This document shows, piece after piece, positions 34,505 to 47,299 of a DNA stretch of 64,000 bases. The first letter of the stretch is position 1; the number at the start of each line of letters is the position of its first letter. This DNA comes from Kudoa neothunni (taxonomy: Eukaryota; Cnidaria): contig OZ199838.1 of the NCBI GenBank assembly GCA_964304625.1, positions 16,926,001 to 16,990,000 of the forward strand, written 5' to 3'. Position numbers and translations under genes: made by a program. Below the pieces are notes generated by a model, which searched no databases, was not told where the DNA came from, and saw nothing but the letters and a program-made list of their open reading frames with translations.

Positions 34505-34747
34505 TCATAGAACGACTGCACAATCTCTGGTCCACCTTGTGCGGGGAACTTTTTGCAGAAATAAAACATTGACATCAGACCCAAGCACATCCACATCATT
34601 AACGACAATTCGTTTCCATTTATAGTTACTCGCGAATCGGACTCGTAAGCTGGCCAACATACGCTGAAACCCTAACTTGAATCTCGAACTTCTATATGCT
34701 TTCGTCACCTTGGATATAAACTTTTCCACCTTCAAACGCTTCTTCAA
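34505..34747 (-). CDS. Unassigned basic ORF, doubtful
   Basis: 80 codons, rich in Lys/Arg (KRLKVEKFISKVTKAYRSSR). The local sequence is less AT-rich than its surroundings, which is why I keep it. No family recognised, and an overlapping plus-strand ORF exists at 34434-34625. It might be an exon of an unrecognised gene. Confidence 0.22.
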   Translation of the reverse strand: MKKRLKVEKFISKVTKAYRSSRFKLGFQRMLASLRVRFASNYKWKRIVVNDVDVLGSDVNVLFLQKVPRTRWTRDCAVVL

Positions 34748-35329
34748 TCACCGCCTTGTGGCTTAGATGACAAAACTTTAACTTATATACATTAAATTTT
34801 TTTTCTTTAAACTTTGATATGTTTAGAACCAATGTACACATTATGTTCTCCATTAAAACTTATTCACAAAATTGTTTTGTTTTTATACGAAAACAAATAC
34901 CACAAAATTTAATTGAGCTTTTCGATTTACACGTTGAAAAGTATGATTAGTCCTCTTTAATTAAATCTTATTTAAATTAATATTTATTATAATTGTCTAT
35001 TTACTTCTCTCCATAAACATATCAGAGAACTAAATTCAGCTTTTAATTGGATCAATATGGAATCGACAATTTCCATTTAATGATGCGCCTGAGATACGTG
35101 ACGATCGTTCTCAGATAATGAATTTCTTGTTTTTGTCAACGGAATGTAATAATTTAATTGAACCTGAATTATCATAAATATTTTGATTAAGGATAAAAGG
35201 TCTAAACATCCAATTGCAATAAATTTATACACGTCAAGCACTTAACAAAAATAATCAAAGGAAAAAATTCTAATTTGCTTAAGTTGCCTTAATATTTCTA
35301 TGAATTCATCCGTCCTCTCGACCAAATAT

Positions 35330-36372
35330 TTCTTTCTGAAAATATGCTCGTCAAAGTAACTAAAATATATTAAATATTTCTTTATACAAAATTATTTACC
35401 TTTGATAACGATATTTTCTTGTCCCATTTTTTGGTAAAGAAATCTTTAACTGATGCCAGTAGCACTCAATAGTATTGGTACGAGAGCTATCAGGTGCCAC
35501 GTAGGTTCCACTTTAATTAACTACCCTATGTTCGTAATCAAGAGACGGAAGTATCTTGTAGACTATAGTAGCATCAATTATGATAGTTGTGCCTAATATA
35601 TTGGATTTAAGATTGAATTACATCCCCACTAACCTGGCAAAATATATTTTTTAATGAATGGAACCAAAACTTTAGGATTTCTATGCTGAACGGACACAAA
35701 AAACATATTGTTGGAATGTCTTTCAATTCCTCCAAAAACCCTTGACCCACTACTCCACGGCCTCTATTATATTTGCGCCTTCCAAATTTGCTCTCGTCAA
35801 TTTCTACTATTTTCCCAGGGCCCAAACTTCATGTTATATACAAAGTATCGTTAGATTTTACCTCCAATTGGTTTGGAATCCATAAGCAGAATTTCGGGGA
35901 AAATAAAACGAAATCCCTTTTTCCAATCAATAATCGTATGATCAGAATATATTTCCAGATCATTTTTATGAAATTATAGGGTACTTTATTCACCCAATAA
36001 TAAATGAGAAGGAATATTTTCTGTGTATAAATATAATAATGTAACCATAATATGACATACTTTTATCTTCAAATTAGAAAAGGAGAAAATTGAATGGTTT
36101 CTTGTGGAGATGGTTTTACGGCAGTATTTATTTATGCATCCCCATACACATTTGTCATTCTTAAATGATGCATCTTTCTGTAGGCTCAATTGGCTGATTT
36201 CGCATGTGTCACATGTAACTTCAAACTTATTAATAAGTCCCTTTTTGAATTAAAAATCCATTATTTCCTGTTTATTCGAGCATAATTTCGAAATTCTATT
36301 AGTGTTAAACTTCTTAACCATCTCGAATTTGTAACCATGTGAAAATCGCCTGAGAGTAAACAAACTCGACAT
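35330..36372 (-). pseudogene. Merlin transposase, near full-length but broken
   Basis: Starts at an ATG at 36372 (MSSLFTLRRFSHGYKFEM). The N-terminal zinc-ribbon-like part has cysteines (CVWGCINKYCRK) and SNLKIKVCHIMVTLLYLY. The core has GKIVEIDESKFGRRKYNRGR (first catalytic Asp intact), and the C-terminal block gives YEHRVVN, SRTNTIECYWHQLK (third Glu) and LPKNGT. There is a stop in the N-terminal part, and the frame changes after the RGV VGQGF segment near 35760. Terminal repeats not found. Confidence 0.8.
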
Positions 36373-37486
36373 TAATTTAAGTCATCATAACATAAATTAT
36401 TAATATGTAATCCAACTTTAAATATATTTGACGTTAATTTTTCTTTTAAATCGTAACAGAAATAATTTGTAGCGTTTGTTGATAAATGTTTACAACTAGT
36501 AAACACAAGCTTACTATACAGGAATTCCTAGATTTTTCAAAATATAGTATTATAAAAGTTATAACATTATTAATATATTTAAGACATAAGAGTTTATGAT
36601 TGATTTATTCATTTAAATAATATATATTTCTACAATAAACTAGACCAAACATAACAAATACGATATATGAGATGCGTACTCAATGTATTCAACATTTCCT
36701 GCAGTAATTTTTAAACATATATACCCACAAAAAATGTAAAACCTAAGTATATGACTCTACTTTTAAAATAAATATTCTTTTTTAAATTTTATTTTAATAA
36801 ATTTATGGTTTTAAGTATTAATTCAATAGGATCATCAAACATGATTCGAGCATGTACAGTTTTAACCAGAGATTGTACAGTCGGCCGTTTATTTTACTTT
36901 AAATTATTGAAAGTAATTCATTAATTGAATTAGTTCAAATAAGGAAGGTAATATTAGGTTATGTAGCCAAGCATTAATACGAAATTCACTTGTTGATGTT
37001 TCACAAGATTAGTCTTATTCGTATGGTATGATTTTGAGATTACTGTGAACAACAAGGAGAAAATTGATTCTTTAGGAGATCTAAAGAGGAAATTTTAAAC
37101 GCTCAATAATGTTTATTGATTTTTAAAACTATTAAATAAGGTTCATGCGTCTAATGTGTTAAATAAATCATCAGTTAATTGGGTAATCTTTGTACTATTT
37201 ATCTAAATACTCTGAATTTACTTTGGACTTCCAATGACCTTGGCCTACTCAAGGCTTAGTCTGAGTGTCCAGTCAAGGAAGCCCATGCGAAGCGGGGCTT
37301 TTATGCTAGTTGTATATATATATATATATACAGAAAGACATATGGGAAAAACCGCAACGTAATCAGAAATAATTCAATAATAATTCGAATAATAATAATG
37401 TTATAACATAATTCGAATATATTTTATTCTTCTTGTTCTAGTGGATCCATGGAATATTTGAGGCTAAATCTAAAAAATATCGTAAA
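36373..37486. other. Intergenic, no gene seen
   Basis: AT-rich, including a TA dinucleotide run at 37311-37330. A small GC-richer patch at about 37235-37305 holds nothing I recognise. Confidence 0.5.
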
Positions 37487-38464
37487 TTAATATAATAATA
37501 GTCGGAATTTTTTTCCAACTAACATAAAATCTCTTATTTTATCTATTAGATAGGGCTTTGCATAGTCAAGAGGAATCTTTTTCGTGGTCTGAAAAACCTT
37601 TCAAATTAGAAAACAATAAAAATTATACGTCGTTATATTTAGTAGTAGAAGCCCCATATCTCAATAACAAATGAATTGCAGGAAGGTCTTCGTTTTGGAT
37701 AGCTAGGATTCTACAAAAATAAAATAAAATTAGTTGATTAAAAAAAGAAGGTACAATGGCGTTTCCTCTTTTTTGTTGAACGTGTTGACTTTTGCATTAT
37801 ACATGAGAAGAAACTCCATAATGCGATGGTTTTGACTATTTACCTCGTTAAATTGAGAATATCCAAATTTCTACTTATACGTTGCTGTAGCTCTGTGTAA
37901 AGGAGTTTCATAGAAACCGTATTCTTTGATATCAACATCAGCACCATGTTTTAAAAGAACTACTGCAGCCTATGCAGTGACAGAAAACTGCTTGCAATAA
38001 GAATATGGCAATAATCTACGCTTAAACGGTTCTTCGAACTGCAGAAATGAAGTGGTGTACAACCGTGAGAGTTTTGGACGTTAATGTTACAGTTGTGTTT
38101 CAAAAGTAACTCGACAATATCATCTGAGCCAGCACTGGCAGCACACAATAAAGGTGTCGTGCCATACTATCAAATAAAAACATTTTTTAAAATAGTTTTT
38201 AAAACGTTTGTCATATTAAATTGACAATTACCCCGTCAGCTACGGATACGTCAGCACCTAATTGTTCGATAAAATATTCAACCACATTGTAGTGTTTTCC
38301 AGAACAAGCCCAGTGGAGAATGGTCCGACCATACTGAAAAAAGTTATTTGGCAAGCTAATAAAAGTACTGTATCTCTGCGATTCACATCACTGTGTTCTA
38401 ATTCAAAAACCGTTTTTAATGTCTTTAAATCGCCGTTATATGCTTCCTCCCAGAAACTGATCAT
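37487..38464 (-). CDS. PSMD10: Gankyrin (26S proteasome assembly ankyrin protein), 7 exons
   Basis: Ankyrin-repeat chaperone that binds the Rpt3 subunit during assembly of the proteasome base. Minus strand; exon 1 38369-38464, exon 2 38232-38333, exon 3 from 38166 downward, and further exons to the stop at 37487. Introns are about 35-65 nt and in phase, including one of only 35 nt (38334-38368). Ankyrin units match PSMD10 in order: YGRTILHWACSGKHYNVVEY, then TPLLCAASAGSDDIVELLL, then GCTPLHFCSSKNR, FYETPLHRATAT, IMEFLLMYNAKVNTF, KKEETPL, LPAIHLLLRYGAS and IPLDYAKPYLI. The length is close to the human 226 residues. The CTPLHxxxSKNR block is particularly characteristic. The neighbouring unknown gene ends 90 bp upstream on the same strand. 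Confidence 0.92.
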
Positions 38465-38554
38465 ATCTATATTAGTCGATTTGTTTCGTCACATTCGCTA
38501 ATTTCTTTCAAATCTTCGCAGCATCCAGGCGAATAACAAAACACAATTAGATAA

Positions 38555-39122
38555 TTAGATATTAGCGGACATCATAGCCATTTCAAATGGTCGTAAAGGT
38601 TTGACACCGGTAGATAAAATATTAACCATATATTTTGTTAAAGAATTGTCCACCTATTACACAGGAATAATATACTGGAGATTGACTTCTTATTTCACAG
38701 CTAATACAGCTGGAATAATCTTATCCTTAAATCTTGTGGCCAAACACGTTTTATGACAAGTTCTCATGCCACACCCGATTGTTTTGCAAACAATTGTCTT
38801 AACTCTCTTTTGTTTAACTCATTTCCTTCCTTCGATGATTTTTTACATGATTGTGAAAAGATATGATTAATATACTGTCAATTGTTACATCTTAGCGGAA
38901 AAAGGACTATTAAGTATATCGTTGATTGATGCTTCTGTAGCAGGGTTTCAGAAAATAATCACTAGGAGGCCAAGCCTTATCCATTAACATTGAATCAAGG
39001 AAAAAATTACGCGGTTGATTATGTTTTTCATGGAATGCATTCATTCTACCCAATCGGAATCTCCTCCGAAACTGAATTATATGCGATTCGAGCGCAGTTG
39101 AATATGTAAGTCTCGCAAACAA
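38555..39122 (-). CDS. Small spliced gene, weak TAF11/histone-fold resemblance
   Basis: Several short exons can be joined on the minus strand: one ending FRRRFRL, joined over a roughly 115-nt intron to EASINDILN, then NELNKRELRQLFAKQSG, then DKIIPAVLA and finally VDNSLTKYMVNILSTGVK plus PLRPFEMAMMSANI with the stop at 38555-38557. Introns end in AG and the phases can be made to agree, but one donor (GTCCTT near 38905) is weak. The pattern FRR..f..xxI..iL, then a mid helix, then a KPL.P ending faintly recalls the histone fold of TFIID subunit TAF11. The start is uncertain. Function is therefore a suggestion only; that it is a real gene is more likely. Confidence 0.4.
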
Positions 39123-39463
39123 CCAATTCTACTAACGAATTAGTCTGAAATTAAATTTCTGTTTACAATTAATTATTTTCCATTCGTAATAAAATAAAAT
39201 AGAATAAATATAATATCGCATTATTATATTGTTAATAAACAAACTATTACATATATACATAAACATGTATGCATGGTAGAATCATAAAAATCCGTTATTT
39301 AGTGGAAAATAAAAATCAACTTGTGAATTAGTTGAACCTGTTTACATTTTTAATGTTGTGTATTATTGCGTTCGAGTAGGATTAAATAAAGCGATAAAAT
39401 AATTTATAATTACATTAAAAGTGTTTTTTCAATTGTTTGGCTCATTAAATTTCAATTTTTATA
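39123..39463. other. Intergenic, no gene seen
   Basis: AT-rich. No coding signal recognised. Confidence 0.5.
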
Positions 39464-39627
39464 CAGTCGAACTCCATTTATTCGAAATTCGCTTTATCCA
39501 AATGATTTTTTAAAATTTATTTGAATATGATGTAGATTCTAAATAAAAAATTTCGTTTAACCGTAATTTCAGTATCCGAAAGGGAAACGTCAGATCCCAA
39601 CATTTTCAGATAAACGAGGTTCGACTG
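39464..39627 (+). mobile_element. pogo-type MITE, 164 bp, TA-flanked (copy 1)
   Basis: Begins CAGTCGAACTCCATTTATTC and ends with the inverse of CAGTCGAACCTCGTTTATC. TA stands on each side (39462-39463, 39628-39629). No coding capacity. A related copy starts at 42843. Confidence 0.88.
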
Positions 39628-39839
39628 TAATTCGAACTTAACTTACTTCGAATTAAAAAAATATATAAACTATAAAGTTAATCATATAATTGTTTCGTAT
39701 GTTTACTTTAAAAAACTTTTATTTTTGAGTTTACAATTACAACAAAAAGTTACAATAATATACATTTAGCGCATGCGCCAATTAAAACCACCGATATTTT
39801 TCATTAAATATAGAATATCCAGTCAAGTAACTTAATTAA

Positions 39840-40484
39840 CCCTTCCGGGACGAAGCGGGGTAGTTCATTCATCCCATTGTATGTATTTGTTGAAATTTTC
39901 CTCTTAAAATTTTAAAGAACTATTTTTTGTTTCGCGTAATCTTCCAACATAATTAATGATTCGTATATATTAAAAAATATTTTTTTATCCTTTAAATTAA
40001 ACGTAGATAAGGCATCTTTAAATTTGAAGTTAGTTTATTAAGATTGATTGCTTCAAATCGCTTCCCGGCTAGTTTAAACCTCGGCATAAATATTAGATTA
40101 ACGAATATCCTCAGGTAATCTCATCATGATGCTACCCTACCGTCGGTCGTTTCGTAAAAATAATAGAAACTCAATAAAAATTAGTATTAAGTTTTCTATA
40201 AATGTGCAGAAAGCCATTTTATCACATAATCTATATTTCTGGTAAGTATAATGTTTTGCCGTGCCTTTTTTATGGAAATACCCATTATTAATCACTTGTA
40301 TTTTTCTTCTAAATGATTGAATTATTTTCACTGCCAAGGTCGTTTTATTCAAGTTCATATGATTGTTAATCATTTGAAATAATAAATCTTATAAAATAAG
40401 CGCAGAAATATTGAGGATCTCTGGGGTAAATGAACTACCCCCACCGGTACTCGCGTAAGTTTTTTGAGTTCCGGCTTCCGATGG
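39840..40484. mobile_element. piggyBac-type MITE, 645 bp, TTAA-flanked
   Basis: TTAA at 39836-39839 and 40485-40488. Ends CCCTTCCGGGACGAAGC and (inverted) CCATCGGAAGCCGG, and both ends carry a GGGGTAGTTCATT..CCC motif (about 39858-39875 and 40426-40445). The interior has no transposase. The 78-codon ORF inside (40137-40373, minus) has no recognised domain. Confidence 0.75.
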
Positions 40485-40930
40485 TTAAAGTGTTGAAACG
40501 TTAAAAATTCATTTCACGTGATTAGAGAGATATAAACAGTTTAGCTTTGTAAAAAAAAAGGATTACTGATGGGTCGTTTTCGACCCAACAAATCTTAATG
40601 GATTAAGACATTTGCAATATCAGGGTCTAAGTAGTTACGAGCATCAAACGGATATTGAACGAGAAGTACACAATAAAATTAAAAATATTATTATAAATGA
40701 AAAATTTCCTCCCTTCCCCCTTAAATAATGTATCATTCGAGTTGATTTATAGCATTTTTCTTCCGCGTTGACGGGTGCGCATTCTTGGAATTACGAACCA
40801 TCCATCACCCCTTGTATTGTTAATTTTGTAGAATTGGCTAAACAAAAGTCATTATTTTAAAGTAAATGTATATGAGATTAAGTAATTATACTAGTTTAAA
40901 ACAGTTATTAAGAAAAAATATGTCTCAATG

Positions 40931-42381
40931 TTAAGTTGGTGATTGATCGTCGTTAGTTCCATTGTATTGATCTTCTTTTTCAAATAATGTTTCATCGGGA
41001 TCCATTTGTGCCCAGCAAATAATTTTACAAGCTTCAAATGATTTAAAATTATTAGCATTTCCATTTAGCCCGCCAAACAAGAATGAGCGACACTTAAATT
41101 TTTCCTCGGAACTATCAAAATACCATCTTTTAACATTTAGATTTCCATTAATATTATCATTCACGCTGTATTCTCCAGCTTTTGACAGATAACAAACAGG
41201 TTCTCTTTCTATAGCATCCACTTCTACAGGCTTTTCTATTTAATTTTCAGTAAAAATATTTTTGATTATGTGACTAACTTACCCCATCCACAATAACTTT
41301 CGCAGATTTCAGCTGAAGGAAAATTGTTTTTGTCTTTGTCAAAAGTACCAGGCCAGCTCTCAAAGCGTGAACAGCCTCTGTTGCTATGATCGTAATAGAA
41401 TCTTATTGTTGGTTTAATGCTGGAATCTGAACCTTCTTTTTCAAATTGATCCGGCTGTACTCTGCTGCATGCAGGTATTTTTTGCTTCATTTTATCATTA
41501 ATGTCAGTAACTGTTTTATCATGTTCATTAGCTATTAAAACATTATTTAAATAGATGAAATATTAATTACGGAAGCATTTTTTAATGCAGTCGTTAATAG
41601 TGTCGAATGCTCCTCTTAGCTTTTTACCAGAAGCACTCAATCCTGCTGCCACATACACACACTGCTTTTCCTCAATTAATGCCATAGCTTTGATCTCAGC
41701 CTCTCTCTTTTGAAGGTCTGGCCTTAAGTGGCAATCATAATAACTTGGAATAGCATATTTCTCTTTATCATCATTGTTACTTAAACTGGCTCCATTATTT
41801 GGTATCCCGTATTCCTCATCTTTGCGCATTAACGTAGTAATTAATGAATATTTTTGTGTAAAAGATACTGTAACAGAATATTTTGCATTCTTCTTGTGTA
41901 TCGTATCGGTTTCTATTCCCACCGCAGCCTGTGTATTTAAAACTTTCACAAACAGCTTTTGACGGGTCCCATGACCATTTCTCTGTGTTCGTATCACTGC
42001 AAGATCCTACCTTCCTTGGAGTGTCTTGGCATCCATTAATTTTATCAGAAATCGGATTCTCAACTAAGCGAAATTAGAATATTACATCAATAGAAGATTT
42101 ACGATGTCTTTTGCATTCTATTTTCGTTCTAAAGTTGTTAAAGTTGCCTTTTATTCCTCTGTATTGGAATGTTTCGCATTCAGCTGTTTTATTATTAATA
42201 TACCATCTTGTGAGTTCGTTGTTAATATCTTCACCTGGCTTAAATTCACCCACGTCTCTTTCATACGAGGGGAGTGGTGGTTCTGTCAGCGAATTATTTA
42301 GAGTGTACGAAATATATATATACCTGATTTTATGTTAAAATAATTGATTTTGACAACCACAAAGATTAATAAATATAACAT
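40931..42381 (-). CDS. Secreted five-domain Kunitz-type protein, copy 2, 6 exons
   Basis: Inverted paralogue of the gene at 29940-31345, with the same six-exon plan. Signal peptide exon at 42381 (MLYLLIFVVVKINYFN), then one Kunitz unit per exon, the last being 40931-41221. Intron positions and phases are the same and introns are of similar small size. Cysteine patterns are also the same: unit 1 only Cys 3 and 5, unit 2 all six (SFKYTGCGGN), units 3-5 lacking Cys 2 and 4. Differences cluster in unit 4 (FEKEGSDSSIKP) and at the C-terminus, which is longer here (EKEDQYNGTNDDQ). The reading frame is open throughout in my splicing, so the gene appears functional. Confidence 0.9.
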
Positions 42382-42470
42382 TTGTTCATTTATTGTAAAT
42401 GCTATTCACAAATACTAATATTTAATTGAGACCGTCGTTATATATGTAATACGCCGATGTTTCTAAATAC
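42382..42470 (-). promoter_or_regulatory. Upstream sequence shared by the two Kunitz genes
   Basis: About 80 bp upstream of the start codon is conserved between the two copies, including AACATCGGCGTA (here inverted near 42450-42461; in copy 1 at 29858-29869) and GGTCTCAATT. It marks the end of the duplicated block and probably includes the promoter. No known factor site recognised. Confidence 0.5.
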
Positions 42471-42842
42471 AAGTAATCAATTAATTGTATTATTCATTGA
42501 CCATGAAACATGGTAAGTTTTTTAACGCTGATTTTAATTCGAATATTATTTTAATTATTATTTTTATGAATATAATCGAACAATTTACATACGATAAATC
42601 TATTAATATTTTATTATTCCTAAAAAATAGAGAAAACCAAATAATATTTTATAATCTCATGGTTAATCATTGAGGTATATGTAAATATACACCTGCTGAT
42701 ATAACTCAAATTTGTGATTAGTATGATTCTAATATCACATGTAGACGAAACTGTTGACTTCCTGAGCCTGCATCGCCCTCTAACCTTGTAAATATTCAAT
42801 ATAATAAAGAGACGTCATTGTTATGCCAAATCTCTCTATATA

Positions 42843-43011
42843 CAGTCAAACCGCGTTTATTCGAAATTCACGTTATCCGAATGATTTTTTAAAATTTATT
42901 TGAAGACGATGTAGATTCGTAATAAAATATTTCGTTGAGCCAAAATTTCAGCAACCGCAGTCCAAAACAACGTATGGCTGGAATTTTCGGATAAAAATGC
43001 TTTCAAGTCTG
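42843..43011 (+). mobile_element. pogo-type MITE (copy 2), eroded
   Basis: Begins TA then CAGTCAAACCGCGTTTATTC and is similar throughout to the 164-bp element at 39464, for example GATTTTTTAAAATTTATTTG in both. The right terminal repeat is degraded. Confidence 0.8.
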
Positions 43012-46000
43012 GATTAGTGCCTGGCCAAAATGACACCTACATTTATTTTTTTGGTGCATATGTTCTTTATTTATTCAATTTCAGTTTATATTTTATTCAT
43101 AGAAATAACGTAACGTAGATAATATAGTATTTAATGTTCATGATGAACGAATAAATGTTGGGTAAGGACAAACTCCCTTATATCTTTTCATGAGTAATAA
43201 AACATAAAAATGGAATTTATTGGATTTTTTAATCACAAACTAGCAGTGACTTCATAAGACTAATTTATCTGCGGAATTGACTCAATTCAATAATGTTCGC
43301 ACATCACTTTTTTCCTAAACACCTTCATTTTTAAGTCTTATTGAATATTAACAATCATTAATCAATATTAAATTGTTGGAATATAGCATAATTTAATTAA
43401 TGAGGAAATTCTAAATATCGTTATGGAGAATTTTGGGGAAAACTCCTCACTGTTACTTTATTATTCTTACCATCATTATTAATACAGCTCATAATATCCA
43501 AATAAGGAAGTGATTAATAATAATAGTCCATTTTTTAGACTCTAGAATGTATCATTCTAATATGGCGCCAAGGTCGCACATATATATAGTTCGTATGCAC
43601 AGACTACGTTGGATCTAGAACTTCATTGTCTTAAACTAATGTTTTCACATTGTATTCACTATTGTAACTGATATATAGTAGAGTTTTCTTTGAAAATATA
43701 AAACAATCATTGAATAATGAAAAATAAAGTACGTAATCAACCAAATAAGCATTAATGTAATTGTAAGCGCTCGTTTTTATCAGACAACTTCGTCATCGTA
43801 TTTACACACTTAATACTCGAAATGCGCGGGATTAACAAATTGAAACGTGAGTTGAATAGTGCGGTTCTCAAAAAGGGTATTCGCGGAGATTCACGTTTTA
43901 AATTCACCGAATAGATTCAACCTAACCAAATGGTTTAGCGTATAAAATTATTTCGTATAATAGTGAAATACATGAATTTTATGGTAAAATTTAGATCAAA
44001 CGAGAATCAACGCTTAATGTAAGACAATTATTAAAATTGTGAGATCATACGAGATATGCGACCAATAGAACTTAATTCACTAACATATTGTGTATAAGCA
44101 TTTACTAAAGTTTAAAAATCGAGAACAGCTCGATTTTGGTATACGCAAAATGGTTAAAATACGGTTTTAATTGACAAATTCTCCATTTAAAATTATAAAA
44201 AAATTATAAAATTTTATAGGACAAATATAACCTATTAGAACTGTGAAATCAAATTTTTAATATCTCACATATTCTAGGAGATATTCCCATCCATGCAAAC
44301 AGCCACTACCTACGAATAAAGGATACATTAATTATTAGGAGTTAATAAGATAAATTATACAAATAATTGAAACAGTTTTAGTTAAAAACCAATATTTAAG
44401 AGATATATCTGTTCAACATTTCTAAGAAATTGACTGAATCGAAGTAATGCAATTAAAACAAAAATATTTTCCATTGCGGTTGATAGAAAGATTAACAATT
44501 TATTAATAGAATAGTTGGAAAAACATAACAGAAATTTAAAATAACGCAAAAATATGTTTAATCATGGTTGTTAAATTAAACTCATATGGAAAATAGAACA
44601 AAACTACTTTTCATATACATGTATACATATGTACGCACACCGATTGAAGCCGACCGTGAATTTTACCAATAATTTTAGAAGTGAATTAAGGGGCTAATTG
44701 TTATTCGGTCATAAGTTTAAAATAGTGAATAATCGATTTAAACTAAAATCGGAATTGTCGGGCATACGCAAAGGACGAAAAATGGGAGCTGTACTCTTTC
44801 TAATTACATGAATTTTTATCCTACTCACATATATGGCGGTGTAATAAACACCATAATCTCCATTTAAACACTAATTTCTATATATTCTATATTTAATTAT
44901 GAAATAATATTATTTTGCACACAAAAAGTGCAATAAATTAATTGCCATATTTTTATTATATTCTACTCATAAAATTAACACATCAAATCATTAATCACGA
45001 TTGTGGTTCACATAAGTAGAATAGTAAAAATTTCTCCATACTCATAAAAATTTGTCATTAATATTTTTTCTAAATTAAAGCAGTATAACTATTTTCAGTA
45101 TTATTAATTTTTTAGGTTTAAAATAAATTTTTATTAAATGCAATTATTGATCAACAGAAGATAAAGTGTCTCCTAAACTGGGCTTAAATAGTGAGAATTA
45201 ATTACAAAATGATGACACAACAAACGTCATAGTTCAAAATAATTTGTTAATAAAATTTATTTTGATGGATTTTTATGTATGAAAAATTACTTTATTAATA
45301 TAACTAGTTGAAATAGTAGTTTATTATTGTTTGAACAATTTTTAGAATTAAATTTTTTAGTTATTATGAATATTTTATTATATTTTTTAAAGGTCTGTAA
45401 AATACAGTGAATTACTTGAAGACAAAATTAAATAAAACTTGACCACTTGAGTTGAAAAAATGACTTAATTATTTGTGTGGTGACTAAATACACCCAATTG
45501 TATTTAGAATGATAAAATAAACTTTTTTTTTCAATTGCGTAAGATCAAAAAATTACGAACTAACCAATTTAACAAATTATTTCGTATCTTTGTGTGGTCT
45601 CGAAAGGATTACGGATGAGCGGTTCATTACTGTAGTTAAATTTAGTGTATCGAAAGCAACACATAAACCTAGAATACATAACACAGAGTTCGAAATCAAT
45701 AATGGATTAGAATGAATTAGACGGCTCATAAATAAAGTCTTTCGAAACATTTGAAATCAAATATTTCTATAATAAGACATTAAATTTAAAAACAGGGATA
45801 ATAACTGGTTTAGCCTCACAACTGTCTGTTCCTTTTCATAACATGTATTTTTTATATAAATTGAGTGCAAAGCTTTATTTTGCCTTTAGGAATGGGTGTG
45901 ACATATCGTTGTTGTATTTGCGAGATTGTGCGAAAATGATTTGAGCAGGGCAGCGCTAACTCTGGAGAGGTTCATAAACGGGATAATCTCCAAATAATGG

Positions 46001-46812
46001 ATATGTTTTCAAACTGCCAACTGATATCGTAAAAAACATTCAGAGAATTACTTTAATATCTTAATTTTAAAATTGAGGGCTTATAATGATTATAAAATAT
46101 TTATTACGTTTTAAAAATTAGATCGGATATTAAGAATTAGTAATATCGCGTAAATTACAACCTGCTATTTGTAATTAGGTCAACGCATTGGAATTATAGC
46201 AGTTTCTATTGCTAATTTTAACTAAAACAAAATTATTAATAAAATTATTTTGTCATAATTCCTGTGAATGTTAATTTTGATTTAATAAATGCCAGAAAAA
46301 GTTCAAAAATAATTGATTTTAAGTAATACTCATAGTCACTCTACTTTTCCGATGTCATCACTAAATGAGCACCTAATGTCAAAGAATAATGAACTTAAAA
46401 TATAAAAAGATAAGTTCACATTTAATACACGAATACAATAACCACATGTATATAAAGTCTAATATAGAATCATATTGCTACTTATTATAAACTACTACAA
46501 TTTTGATCGTCCAAATAAAAGTTTTGCAATTAACACCAAGTACTGATCAACCTCTTAATCGTTATGAAGTGATTGAAAAGATTAAATTGATTTGGTTTAA
46601 AAACCCGGAATTATTGTTAATATAAGTAATCTGATAGAGCTTACTTGAGCTAGAAGATAATGCTAACAAAACTTCACAATGGTAAAGTTAATAGGCATTG
46701 ATAGTTTAGTAATATCCTTTAGAATGGATACTAGGATGTGTGCTCTTTGCAGTCGGCACAATCACGAGGAGTGTGGAAGAAGCCTCAGACAAGTAGGCTA
46801 AAAATTTGGTTG
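43012..46812. other. 3.8 kb AT-rich desert
   Basis: No exon, repeat or element recognised on either strand; open frames are very short. This is the longest stretch in the window without even transposon remains that I can name. Confidence 0.5.
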
Positions 46813-47299
46813 TGTCTATTTTGCCGAACGCGATTTTTCTACTGAAATAATAATTCAGTCTATCATTTTTTTCCAAAATTACCTTCAATGAATGCGAATT
46901 ACACATTTAGTTTAATCTATCTTTTAATTAATAATTGAACATTAAATACACAGAGAATAATTTTTTCTCCTTTATAAGTATCGATATAAAATACTTTAAG
47001 TTTTTTGAGGCATCGATATATATTTCCCTAACACAGCTAATTTTATGTTGCATAGCATCGTGAACGAGTATAATAATCCGTTGAGTCCAGTTGTAACGTT
47101 GATTGCGTCGTGTAGAACCATTCTGGAGGGAGAGTCTGATCAAAAACTAATTATTCAGAAAATTATATCAGTATCAAAAGTCGGCGATATATTTCCGAAC
47201 CTTTAAAAATTTAAATTATTCAAGGATAAGTACCAAAATGGAACAACTTATGTTACTGAGACCGAGATTCTAAAAAAATTACGACTGTCCTAAAAATTT

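Noticed and set aside
41774-42338. Several plus-strand ORFs, some hydrophobic
   Set aside because: Antisense to the second Kunitz gene, whose splicing and domains are clear.
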